Source of the DNA: Scytalidium lignicola
Taxonomy: Eukaryota; Ascomycota; Leotiomycetes
Assembly: GCA_002812745.2 (NCBI GenBank)
Contig: NCSJ02000004.1
Location: 290,366-354,365 of the forward strand
Direction: 5' to 3'
DNA: 64,000 nucleotides
Under the pieces are notes generated by a model that was not told the DNA's origin, did not search any database, and was given only the letters and a program-made list of their open reading frames with translations. The translations under genes and the position numbers were made by a program. This document shows, in pieces, positions 45,201 through 56,213 of this stretch (position 1 is the first letter of the stretch; every line of letters begins with the position of its first letter).

Positions 45201-45491
45201 CCACTCCACGTAGACCCCGCCTTCGCCAAAGTAGGCGGTTTCAAAGTGCCTATCCTACACGGCCTCTGCTTCATGGGCATTGCCGCGAAAGCCGTCTATG
45301 AGAAATACGGAGCGTACAAGAACGTCAAGGTGCGGTTCGCTGGTACCGTCTTACCTGGTCAAACGCTCGTTACGGAGATGTGGAAAGAAGGAAACAAGGT
45401 GATTTTCCAGACCAAGGTGAAGGAGACGGGCAAGTTTGCCATTACAGCTGCGGCGGTGGAGTTACTTGACGGAGCAAAGGGCAAGTTGTGA
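42234..45491 (+). CDS. FOX2: Peroxisomal multifunctional enzyme type 2 (hydratase–dehydrogenase)
   Basis: Second and third steps of peroxisomal fatty acid β-oxidation through D-3-hydroxyacyl-CoA. Nine exons: 42234–42389, 42489–42825, 42883–42972, 43023–43407, 43461–43869, 43919–44350, 44449–44606, 44665–45120, 45200–45491; sum 2715 nt, 904 aa. Two tandem short-chain dehydrogenase domains: TGAGGGLGK with Y-S-A-A-K, and TGGGAGIGR with Y-A-A-A-K; both have INNAGILRD. The C-terminal 2-enoyl-CoA hydratase 2 has [20 protein letters not shown] then [14 protein letters not shown] with the catalytic Asp and His. Intron 1 must use a GC donor (GCAAGT) to give [20 protein letters not shown]. The last residues, GKL, resemble a non-canonical PTS1. 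An AG-rich hexamer repeat follows 3′. Confidence 0.97.
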
Positions 45492-46154
45492 GTGAAAATT
45501 TGTGACATGTAACGAACGATGGGGAGGCGTATCCATATCCAGCATTGGTATATAAGTTAGAAGGCTCTTTTCCTTTTTTGTATTATGTACTTATAAGGAT
45601 AAAAACGAAGTTCTCTTGTGGAAACTAGCCATCACGATTACAATACTTGTACTTGTGCTTGTGCTTGTGCTTGTGCTTGTGCTTGTGCTTGTGCTCCAAT
45701 NAAAAAAAGGAGGGGTTAGATGTCTCGGCGTCAGAACCTTATCGTAGATGGAGGCTTTGGAAGATCGTGGCTAGCTGGAAGGTCGGCGGGGTGGATGTTA
45801 CGCCAGCCACAGCTCCTGCACTGCAGAGTCAATCTAGCTCTAAGACCCCAGTCGACGTTGTGTCACGTATAAATCATTATTTACACGAGTACCACGTTGG
45901 AGAGTGAAACAAGGTCTGCGCTGAAGAGATGACGATTGCCAAAGTATAGTTTAAGAGTAGTTAATCTTATTATTTTTCATAAAACATTCACAAGTAAAGA
46001 TAAATCAGTTCTCAAGGTGACAAGAAGAGCAAGCATCGAAAATACTTCCAGATTTCTTGTAGTTAACAGCATTTAGAACAATTTAGCTAGCTCCATAAAT
46101 CAACTAACTCCTAATCAGCCTTGCTCACAAACCAGTACTAACTAAGTATGAAAT
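45492..46154. other. Convergent FOX2 spacer
   Basis: About 660 bp between the FOX2 stop and the next stop codon. It contains a TGTGCT hexamer array and an N before an A run at 45702. No gene seen. Confidence 0.5.
45645..45692. repeat. (TGTGCT)n hexanucleotide repeat
   Basis: About seven tandem copies of TGTGCT (GTGCTT in another phase), 155 bp past the FOX2 stop; likely to vary in copy number. Confidence 0.9.
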
Positions 46155-49100
46155 TCATTCCGCTTTCCCCTTACCCTTGCCATCCTCAGTAATTTCCTTC
46201 GGAGTCCACAAATCCAGCAGCGCCTCAACTACATCGTCGCCCTTTTTAAGCTGCAAAGGAATCTTAATCACATCCTCATACTCATCTTCACTCTCACTGC
46301 TATTGTCGCTATCACTACTCATATAGCGCTTAGATCTCCTCTTACCCTTCCTATCCTCCCTATAACGCTCTCTCATAATCCTCCTTCTCTCACGTCTCTT
46401 TCGGCCCATTCCTCTCCCATTGGAATCCGAATCCGAATCCGAATCCGAGGAATAAGAGGTACTATCAGTCTCTGATTCGCTATCTGCTCTCCTTCGTCTC
46501 ATCCTATGCGGTCCATTATTTCTGCTATTGTCAGGTACAAATATGGTAGGAGGTTGAGGTTGAGGTGGAGGTGGAGGTGGAGGCGGAGGAGGCGGCGGCG
46601 GAGGTGGTGGATTGGACAACTGGTGATAAAGAACAGTCGGCTTAATATGGCTCTTTGGAGCCCTCCTTGCAACGACTGAGATTAACTCCGCGTTCTCAAT
46701 CTTCTCCTTCAACATTTCTTTTTCGCTTTTATCCTCGCTGAAACCAAGATCCTTGATCTCATCCCCATGAGCCCCATAAATAGAAATCTTGACCCAGCAC
46801 CACTCAAAGCGACTGTCAAACTCACGCCGCCTTATGTCAGTCATTAAACGCGATACTTGGGCCGCTTGCACTTCAGTTAACCTTTGCTTTGCTGTGATGA
46901 CGTTACCGCCGCTATCGATAAATTCTTGAATACTAGAGATGAGAACATCCATAGGTGGATGTTCTTGGGTTACCTTAGATTTTAACCAAGAGCGCGATGA
47001 GTTCTCTGGTAGCGTAGATACTTCATCTGATTCCGGAAATAATGGACGGATTGTGTATTCGACAAAGAGCGTCAGGGCTGCAGTTGTATTGTCATCATTG
47101 ATAGGAGGACCTCTCCTCCCAATGAAAGGAGGAGGTGGAGGAGGTGGTGGTCCAGGAGGGAGCCCATGTGGTCGGTAGGCATTGTATGGTGGGCTAACTG
47201 TTGGGGGTGGTGGTGGAGGTCTTGAAAGACTACCCAGTGGCGGGGGATTCATCGATGGTGGAAGTGACTCACGCAGATCGAATATGCGACTTCCGTGCTC
47301 GATTACTGGAAGTCGCGGAGGCCGTAGGACTTGCCCAGGAGTTAAGACTAGCGACTGCTTTGAGATGAAACTTGGACATGTCCCAATCTTCTCTCGTAGG
47401 ATAGTGAGGACAACACGCCCGTTGTGTCTATATGCCGGGAGAGCCTCGCGCGCCCCTACAAGCTTATATAACAAGTTTGTCCATGTGTTCAGCCTATTAT
47501 GGTGCAAGACTTTCAACACAACGACCTGTTTTTCTTCCGACATTACTGAGATGATGGAATTTAGAGTATCGTGCTCCTCTGCAGTTAAGCTGCTCCATGT
47601 CTTATACCACTTGTTATCGTTCATCTGGGAGATTATTGTCCGTATGTGAGTCGATTCCAGCGAATGAAATGCTGAATGTGGAACTTTTTTCATGTAGTCA
47701 CCTATAATTATATGTGCCGAAAGGACAGATTGTGTCTCGTTAAGATATTTCTTCATTTCTTCTTCAAGAGATGCTTTGCTTTGGAACCGACTTCTCAACT
47801 TGAAGCCCAGACCAGGAGTCTTTGCTTTGAAAAGCTGGCCAACCACAGGCGGTCTGGAAATTGACGTTAGCTTATTCTAAAATACGGAGAATAGGAGTAT
47901 CTTTACTCAGTTGCTTTCTTGTTTCGCGTAGAAGAATCGTTGCTCTTCTCGGTTGGAGTTTTAATCTTCTCGTCTAAGGTTTTTGACTCTCCTGTTGGTG
48001 AAGTAGCTGTTTTAGCAGTAGCTAGAATTAGCTCAGTCAGCAAAGGTAATAGAGTACGAAAATGTAAAGCTCTCTTACCATTAAGTTTATTCCTCTCGGT
48101 GTAGGCAGGTGGGTTAGACTACGAAATATTAGCATAGATTTCAGCAGAGGTAAAAATGTGAGATATACAGCAAACGTCGTGGCTGTAGGTTTGAAGGCAT
48201 CATTCACAAAGGCCGAAACAGGCGAAGTAGGAGCTGATGGCGAGGGTCGTAGACCTCCAGGTAGACTTGAACTGACATCGATCCTTTCCCGTTCATCCTT
48301 CTTGGCAGGCACAGGTCCAGCATGGTTACTAGTATCGCTGTTTGTGTCATCGTCCTTTTCTTCATCCGTTTCCTCATCCGTACTACTGTCAGAACTGATG
48401 CTGTTATCGCTATTGCAAATGAAATCACTTCCATATTTCCGCACTGGTTTTCTCTTGGAAGGAATTACTTCCAGCAGAGCAGCGATACGCTTGATACGCT
48501 CATGATAGGCAACGATGGCTGCAAATTTTACATTGCCGGAGGTTCTGTTATAATATTAGTTTGATGTTGCCTCTTGAGAAATAACTTGTAATGCAACACC
48601 TACATTTGTCTTTGAAGCGCCGCTGCACCTACGACCTGAAGAACGAGAAAGAGATGTCTCTGAAGCTTTTCAAGTCGGTCGAAGCATTCGGTAATCTCGA
48701 CCCATACCGAATTCCAGTTGCAGTTTTCGATAGTCTCTAAGGATGTTATCTCCTCAATATTCAATTCCGAGAGATCAACCTCTTGCTCATCTTTGTGTTT
48801 GACTGATTTCCTTCTCAATTTAAGGTCTGCCTTGCGCTCATTTTTTGTCAAACTGCCGTGTTTGACTGCTCTATTAAATTTGACAAAAGCACTTGCATAC
48901 TGCTCTGCAAGCAATTCAATATATCTAAGGCCACTTTCGCTAAAGAGAACCCTTTTGCTATTTTGCTTTACATTCTCTACCTCCTCCGTGACAAGACTCA
49001 ACAATTGATTAAGGGTCGAAACCGATAGATCGTGAGTATTGATCACGACTTCTAATGGTACGATATATTTCTTGACGACGATGACATCAAAACAATGGAG

Positions 49101-49235
49101 GACCGTAGTAAGCTGAGTGCCATAGGCAACTACGCCTGTTAAAAGGGCGGCTACCCGGTGAGGCTCAACACTCTGCATTTCCATAGCCTTGCATATAGAA
49201 ATGAGATCAACAACTTGGTAAAGTGCAATAATCAA
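46155..49235 (-). CDS. Large hypothetical protein with polyproline and SR/acidic tracts
   Basis: Function unknown. I join exons (minus strand) from about 49235 to 48604, then 48544–48169, 48118–48079, 48021–47907, 47853–46155; phases agree across all four introns. The start is unclear: the frame is open upstream of METSVEP-like codons near 49180 and an N-terminal exon is probably missing. The N-terminal ~200 residues are helical (SGLRYIELLAEQYASAFVKF), like the fungal STAND/N-terminal helical domains. Then come an acidic region (DEETDEEKDDDTNSDTSN), a segment with FVEYTIRPLFPESDEVSTLP, two proline runs (one of 16), a basic RRERRRIMRERYRED patch, Asp-Ser repeats and a terminal VVEALLDLWTPKEITEDGKG. 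It may be a scaffold; I see no catalytic motif. Confidence 0.7.
46563..46612. repeat. Polyproline-coding GGT/GGA run
   Basis: An imperfect GGNGGN tract in the coding region of the hypothetical gene, encoding a run of 16 prolines and PQPQPP on the minus strand. Confidence 0.85.
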
Positions 49236-50268
49236 AAAGACGAGAGAACATTAATAGCGGGGTAGTGGCCCAAATAAATAAAATTGAACCTACAGAGGTA
49301 CCTACAGCAAAAGTATGAGGAGCTGCACAACTGCGATGCCGCAATAGAAGGAGGCTGTTTTACTCGTTAGTTGTTGCCTGGCGCTAAGGATGAGGAGATG
49401 GGGAGTCTTAACATCACGTATTAATGGTTAGCATGCATGTTCAGGGCTGTTGTGGCTTCCTGATGCATACTCGAGCATCTTGGAGCACACATACGCCCGA
49501 TCTGCTGCATTGTGGGGTCTGTCTGTAGCTCTCATTTGGCGCCAAGATTGATTCCTCGCTGAGAGGAAATGGAATACTCAATTGCGTAGGTTAGGTTTGT
49601 GAGGGGTTTGTTGGCGAACCCATAATCAATGATTAATTGGTAAGCCAAGGTTTAAAAGACATTTTGATGAATAAGACTCAACAGTTTGGGAATGTAAATC
49701 TCGATTGATCCAAAGGTCTCTGCAAACGCTGTGACTATCTGGTGCGAGCCTTTTTGACATATCCCTGAAAACTTGAATGATCTGGCTAACTATACTCTGT
49801 CTATAGGAATAGAATCAGGAGTCGGCATACAAAGTGATCTTGCCTCGTGGGAATGTTGCATAGAGCAGGCTGTGAGCCTAATGTCATAGAGTGATATATT
49901 CAATATATGACTTCCTTCCTAACCAGCCATGCCTTACTTGGATCCGACCCAGAATGTTCATCAATATTGTTGGGATCATTGCCAATGCATGTGTAAGCTC
50001 GTATCCATATAGCATGATAGAATCCAGGTTATTCAGCTCATGCGCGACTCCTCCTCCTAACCGGGCGCAACTGGTGCGAAGCGCCACAAAAGAGCTAGAA
50101 CACCAAAATGCCAAGTTTTCGAGGTACGAATCGAGTTGCATGTCAAAGTCTAGATTTCTGCAGTTGTGATCGATATCGACAACGGCAAATATGCTAACTT
50201 CCAGCCAGTTCGATAGCGTCGAGAACGCCTCGGAGCATTTCAAGGTAATCCATAGGTAAAAAGTCAGC
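49236..50268. other. Spacer between hypothetical gene and ORC4
   Basis: About 1 kb. It should hold the promoter and perhaps the missing first exon of the large hypothetical gene. A 119-codon minus-strand frame at 49884–50243 has no recognisable features and I do not call it a gene. Confidence 0.4.
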
Positions 50269-53036
50269 TCAAATTTCCCTACACCACTTACTCATCACGC
50301 CATTCAACTCAGCAGCTCCTGGAATCTCCTCAAGTCCAACATCAACTTTGAACATCTTCCCCCCCAAAGCCTCCCTCTCGTCCGACCTCACTACCACCAT
50401 ACCCTAAGGGGACCAACAATCCAACGTCTATTAAGCGCTCCCAAGCTCCCAACGCAACTTCTCTGCCCCACACCTTAGCACTGCTCCCAAGAGCTGTCAA
50501 TCCTGTAGCTGAAGACTGGATCTTGTGCCGCGAGGTAAGGGTCGAGTACTCATCGTATGCCATAGCGAAATTCATAGTGTCGGTATCGAGGATTATATCT
50601 AAGCGTGCAGCGGAGATGAGAAGGGATAGGTCAAGAGTAGAGAGCGATGGTAGGATATGGAGTTTCGAATCAGGTGGCGAGAGCCCCGAAGACGTAAAGG
50701 AGTGACCATGAAGAGGGAGAGTGGTGGCCGATAGTGTAGAAATGGGAATAACGCAGGACATGAGGAATGCTGGTATAGATTTACTGCGGTAGAAATGAGA
50801 TGTTAGATGATCTTTGAATATCTCGTCTTTATTGTAGAGATCCTGGTAAAATTTAGCACGTAATATTATAACAATATCTTTGATGACTATACTCACATCG
50901 ATCATGGTGTTCCAATACGACAGGAATTCCTGGCTACCTTGACTGCTAGAAGAGAAATCCCATGAGCCTAGCTCTTCATCGTTAATAGTCAGTCCCTTCT
51001 TACAAATATCCCAAAAGGCTGGGATGCTCCTAGGCAATGATAAATGAACATATCGATGACTAAAGCGACTCTTCACTCTCTTTTCAAGACTTTCCATTAC
51101 ATCAATTCGTGTGGTAAGGCCAAGAACAACAATCGGGGCCTTCCTTGCTTGTGCTATATCAAACAAATTATACAGAAGGGTCTGCCGAGGGTGAGATGCA
51201 AAGAGATCAAACTCATCAAGGATGAAAACCACCGACTTAGTAGTCTGATCTGCCTCTACATCAGAAAGTTCTGAAGGATGCGATAAGAGAGCCAGAAGAG
51301 ATGCTAAAGTATCAGCGTAATTATTTGTCTTTTCACAATTAGTAATAGTAAATAAGCTTGGGGTGTAGGAATTTGTACCTTTCTAGTAATTTCATCCTCC
51401 ACTTCCATCTCCCGTCCAAGTTGCCGCCAAATTTCACGTAATGCAAGCTTGTCGTCTGTTTGTAAGAAGCCATTAAGTCGGACCACATGAAAGAGATCCC
51501 TATGCTCAACAGATAGATCAGCTATGACGGACTCAACAAGCTACAAAATAATTAGTAGGGTTTAGAAGTTATCTGAACGAAGCACCTCACCGTAGTCTTT
51601 CCGCTTCCCCTAGCTCCTATCACCAACATTGAATTTCCTTCTCCAGCAATAACTGTCTGTTCTACAACCTGATGGACGTTCTGAAGTTCTTCGTCATGCC
51701 CCGTAAATTTGATACGAACTTGTCCTGTCAACTTGTCCAGCAATCCTCTCTGCATTCTCCTTAAGTGCCTCTCGAGTCCCTCAATATCAGGTAGCTTGTC
51801 TGTAGCCATCCGGTGCTGCGGAAGATGCAGCTGCTTCTCTGGATCCAGTAATCCATCTCTTTTCAGCTGACAGTTAACACAAAGCCAATCACCCTCTGGA
51901 ATATCGGGCACATCACAGCATAACTGATGAGCAGCAAAGTCGCAGTTATCGCAAAGCAAAATCTCGTTAGGCGCTTCTGAATCGAGACCTAAACAGATTG
52001 CACATGCTATCTCATCATCTCCAGTTTCGCCTTCCTGGACCTCCAAGGATATTGAGTGAGATTCTAAGTGTTCTTCCGGCTCCCCAGATTTCCTTGGTAG
52101 CTTCTGATGTTTGGAGCCACTAGGTTGTTCAATGCTGAGTTCATCTTCCGATTCGCCCTGCTCAACGGGATAACTTGGATCATCCTGTGGTATTCCATTC
52201 TCGATTTGTAATCTCTTTTCATTCCTGAACGGTGTTGAATCTTGACTTGGTTTGTTTCTCGGGGTGATATCCTTAAAGCCCAAATCGATTTCATCTCGCC
52301 CCAGCGATGGATCTTGAAATGCAACATTTTTATTCAACTTCCTTGCTCTGCCTTTACTCGGGGTAAGGATGCCTTTCGGAACTACTAATGAAGAATCGAC
52401 CATTTCCTCAGAATACCGCCTAGCCCTACGCTTTGTTCGTCCGGACGACCGAATTGGCAGCTCTCCATCCACGGGTTGTTCTTCCTGCTCCACAGTCATA
52501 GCTCCGTCTCCTTTTCGGCTTCCAGAACCATCCTCTTCAGCTCGATCTGATTTCGCAAGTCTGGTTCGAGCCTCCTGCCTCGCAACCGCCTTCGCTCTTG
52601 CCAATAAGTCTGACTTCCTAGGTCTCCCTCTTCCACGTTTCGGCACAATATCCGAAGTGGTCGGAGCATTTGCATATTTATTCATCATAGCTCTTGCAAG
52701 TGTAGGTTTAGGCATCTCATTGGTATCATCCCTTCCTGATTCGCCTTCTGATTCTGATACCTCAACCTCCCAGATATCGTTACCTAGTTCGTCTGCAGTT
52801 GAAGTCACATCCTTCTGCACATTCTCTTTTGCATTCTCCACACCGAATAAGCCACTAACGGATTTTTTCAGTGCTGAAATAACCTTTGGAGTTGAAGGAG
52901 AGGAGATACTGGCAGAGACTTTGCGGCGTTTAACAGAGGAGAATGGAGTACTAGCTGATATCTGAGGTAATTCATCTTGTTCTGCTAATTGAGGTCGAGA
53001 CCGCTTCCGTATACTACCTCGACCTGGTGTCTCCAT
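50269..53036 (-). CDS. ORC4: Origin recognition complex subunit 4 with N-terminal PHD finger
   Basis: AAA+ subunit of ORC, binding replication origins and loading MCM helicase. Exons (minus): 53036–51591, 51540–51379, 51328–50897, 50842–50269. The first ~330 residues are basic, Ser-rich and disordered, with an AT-hook-like RGRGRPRKSD. A C4HC3 PHD finger follows: CAICLG, LLCDNCDFAAHQLCC and GDWLCVNC. The AAA+ domain has Walker A GARGSGKTT, Walker B VVFILDEFDLFA, and then LGLTTRIDVMESLEKRVKSR, the Orc4 arginine-finger region. The intron 50843–50896 is stopless and in frame, yet WNTMIDDLYNKDEIF requires its removal. A run of seven C (50359–50365) shifts the frame near the end; with six the protein ends KMFKVDVGLEEIPGA to SKWCREI (about 870 aa). 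As sequenced, the stop is at 50342. Confidence 0.93.
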
Positions 53037-53397
53037 GGTTCGCTGTCAGAAACCACGTGCAAGTGTGTTGCGACGTCATATAAATTTGTCTAAGGTTCCT
53101 GAAGTAGCTCAAAACGCGGTACAGATTAAACGCGGGAAGGCGCGTTTTCAACATCTTTCCAGGGGTAAATCACCAACGGAACGGATAAATTAGGCGGCGC
53201 TGGGACCGCGTTAACCAATAATGAGTTCCTGCGCGTTAATAAGTTATAACAAATATTTAGAATCCCTTGTTGTAAATGTGAGATATAATATGAAGTAACT
53301 TGCTTTCATACTCCACAGAACTCTTTAAGAATCGTCTACAGTAACTTCTAATGTCAAAAATACATCCTTTCAAGAACACCTGATCTTTTCCTTACCA
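53037..53397. promoter_or_regulatory. Bidirectional promoter ORC4 / RAD51 paralogue
   Basis: 361 bp between divergent starts. It has five ACGCG/CGCGT cores (53114, 53130, 53141, 53207, 53232), resembling MCB/MBF-type G1/S elements, a CACGTG at 53054–53059, 18 bp from the ORC4 ATG, and an AACCAAT (CCAAT box) at about 53212. The exact ACGCGT hexamer is absent. Confidence 0.6.
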
Positions 53398-55370
53398 ATG
53401 GATTATCACTCAATTCACGGCCAAGACGTATCTAACTTCACTTCAGATTTACCACGTACCTACCCAATAGACTTGCATCTCAAGCTCTCATCTATCAAAA
53501 CTGACTTACGCACAGATCGTCTCCCAGCTGTCTCAGCCGCGCAGGCCCTAGAAGAACTAAACTCCCCGTCCAAAAGGTGTATTTCAACTGGGTTACCATC
53601 CCTTGATTCTGCACTCCAAGGTAGAGATGTCCCTTCTTCCGAGGGTGACAAGGCGAAGGATGTGTCTGTTAGTGGTGGTGTATCGAAGGGAAAGGTGACG
53701 GATGTTTTCGGACCGCCTGGGGTTGGGAAGACGGCATTTGGGTTAGTTATCTCTTTTTTTCCGAGCATGAGTTTAGCTCAAGTTGAAGGGCTCGGTTCAC
53801 TGATGGTCGTGGTGATGCAGGATGCAGTTAGCTACGAGCGCGTTGCTTGCTGGTGAGCGCGTTATTTGGGTAGGTCAGTAGATTTCATATTTCAGTCTGA
53901 TTTGCTCCGACTTTCACATTATTTTCTTTAATTGCACCTGTCATTACTTCGGGTCTTTGTGCATGGAGATGGTAGTCACGTCCTCCATAATTTGGGCCCT
54001 TCTATCATTTATGTCTTGACCTTCCCTCATTGAGAGTCCTTCTCTGGCCACTAATAATTCTCTTAATCCTCGGCCGTCTGCCTCATGACGATAGCAGCAT
54101 TTACCCTGAAAAACGTTATAGTGAAGCTCATATTGGCCTAGATGGAGCGCATCCATTATCTTCACCTAGATTTTCTGATATTCTAGGTTCATCACAATCT
54201 ACGATGCCTTCAATACCGACCTCAACTCTTTCTCATCCTTCTGGAACACACAGTCTACTGGACCTGCTAGATAATTTCACTCACATTACGACTCCAACGT
54301 TAGCTCATCTGGTTGCCCTTCTTTGCCACCCAATTCCGAGCTTGTTTCCAGCTGGTACAAGTCTTGTCGTCATAGACTCATTCTCTGCACTTATTGATAA
54401 TGCATTTCCAAAAAACATAGACTCATCTAATACACCTAGAAGGCCAGGAGGTATGTTTTTTCCTTCATTTCTAAACCTGATACTTCTTAAAAGTCCCCAT
54501 TCTCCAGGGATTACAATAGATCTCCGGTTTCTGTACAATTACTAATGTCCTTATTCATAGCTCCTAATCCAGCAGCCAGAAAATTTCCAGTTCTTCAATA
54601 TTTGATCACATCATTCCATAAATTAGCAGCTACCTACAACATCGCTATTGTCATTCTCTCTCAATGTGTCACTAAGATGCGTCCGGGAGGTGGGGCTGCT
54701 CTCGTGCCAGCCATCAATACAACCGCGTGGGAACAAGGTCTAGCCTGTCGAATTGCATTATTTAGAGACTGGGGGTGGGAAAATGAGGTAGAGAGGAGCA
54801 ACAAAATGATAGTCCAGGCACGCTTCGCAGAGGTGTTGAAGGCAGAAGGCTCAACACCTGCCCTAAACGCAAGGATACTAGTTGCATTCGAAATTGTTAA
54901 AGTACGGTGCAGTTTCATTTTATACTCCTAGTTATGGATACATGAAGGGTGTTGTCTCAAGAGTTATTTTACTGACATAGTACAAAAAGGAAGGACTGAA
55001 GCCCATTTCTCTTCCAGAAATGCAGCCAGATCATGGACATCTACCTTACAGTCCTATAAACTTCACGCCATCACTCCCCCAGAAACGCAAACTCTCTGCT
55101 ACTGGACTCGAAATACCTGATAGTGAGGGTGAAGATGATGAGGATTATGGGTGGGCAGAAGAAGATGAGGAAGCAGTCCCAGAAATGCCACCTCAATGGC
55201 AAGGGAGCGAAGATATTCTAGTACCTGCACCGGGTGAGCTAGAAGCTGATAGTGAGAACAATGAGGAAGACGACACAGAAGAACATGAGGGAGAACCGCA
55301 TAAAGAGAATTTTAGAAAACCTAGTTTTAGGGACGTAATTGACGACAGTGAGGATGAATTGGCACTCTAG
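53398..55370 (+). CDS. RecA/Rad51-family recombination protein (Rad51 paralogue, Rad55-like)
   Basis: Nuclear homologous-recombination mediator of the Rad51 paralogue group. Exon 1, 53398–53741, carries the Walker A motif DVFGPPGVGKTAFG, completed by exon 2 (from 53821) as MQLATSALLAGERVIWV. Later coding segments give LLDLLDNFTHITTPTLAHLV and the Walker B-like SLVVIDSFSALID; then, across the intron 54451–54560, FPVLQYLITSFHKLAATYNI, AIVILSQCVTKMRPGGGAAL and TAWEQGLACRIALFRDW, the Rad51-family ATPase core. The intron 54902–54980 leads to an acidic tail of about 120 residues (IPDSEGEDDEDYGWAEEDEE). The junction between about 53870 and 54110 is uncertain; I could not fix donor and acceptor there. 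Which paralogue (Rad55, Rad57, other) needs alignment. An N follows directly after the stop. Confidence 0.8.
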
Positions 55371-55877
55371 NCCCCCCCTGACGCAACAGACAAAGACAAC
55401 AGAACATACTATAGGGGCGCAAGATCGAGCCGTTATTCAGGTTCAAGGAAGATCATTACTCTTACTTCTTACGACCCAATGCACATATAATGATGGTGTA
55501 CACATGCTACCTCAGAAATAAAAATGGCATCGGCTTCTTTTCAGAGATCACCTAGCAGTTTACACCCACGAAGTTGAAACAGATTACACATTGTTCATGA
55601 AAGTTCTATAGAAAGGGGTTGAGGAAAAGGCAGAGCTGCGCTATATTGGCGCTCTATCAGAGTCATGAGATTGACTTCTAAACACGACTTTGGAAAGACT
55701 AGAATGATTTCAAAAGAAAATACCTGGCTATTTCTCGAAGGCGGAGCAAATCACCTCAAACAAACCTTCCACGTAACGATCACCATCTTCTGTCTCTTTA
55801 TAGCAATGCCTTCGACAAAGATTTCATTTGCAACAGAAAATTTATGGCGCAAATCTTCTATTGGAGATACGGTATCC

Positions 55878-56213
55878 CAGGTCGCTTAAGTTTCTCTGGC
55901 CAAAGTTATATACAGGGATATTTGTCCACATAAAATCCTTCATTTTCCTAAAACAGAGATAATTGTAAGGCAGATCATCCACTCTGACTTTGTCTTCTTA
56001 AAAGATATCGCCGTCACTGTCAAGAACCAGATCATCCATTCTGTCTTCTTAAAGAGATCACTGCCGCTTACCGCCAGGAACCAGATCATCCACTCTGCCT
56101 CTGTCTTCTTGAAAGATGTCACTGCCACTTACTGCTAAGAACTAGATCTAGAAAATCTTCTCTTCAAAACGACGCTAAAAGTGGGTTCAAAATGGCTGGG
56201 GTCCGAGGGGATA
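55878..56213 (+). repeat. Dispersed repeat, copy 2, with inserted tandem array
   Basis: Homologous to 38705–38850, sharing the ordered blocks GGTCGCTTAAG, GGCCAAAGTTATATA, ACATAAAATCCTTCATT, AAACAGAGATAAT, ACGACGCTAAAAGTGGG and GGGGTCCGAGGGGATA. Between AGATAAT and ACGACGC this copy has about 195 bp consisting mostly of three imperfect tandem units. Confidence 0.8.
55972..56143 (+). repeat. Three imperfect ~57-bp tandem units
   Basis: Units start at 55972, 56029 and 56083 (57, 54 and 61 bp), each opening AGATCATCCAYTCTG and containing GTCTTCTTRAA and GAACY at the end. On the minus strand they read as repeated SFKKT…EWMIWFL peptides, but no gene is evident. Confidence 0.8.

Noticed and set aside
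47182..47649. Plus-strand glycine-rich frame
   Set aside because: It is the antisense shadow of the polyproline-coding exon.
49884..50243. Minus-strand frame of 119 codons
   Set aside because: No motif or family resemblance, odd composition, and placed just after ORC4; most likely chance.
52369..52965. Plus-strand frame of 198 codons
   Set aside because: Antisense shadow of ORC4 exon 1.
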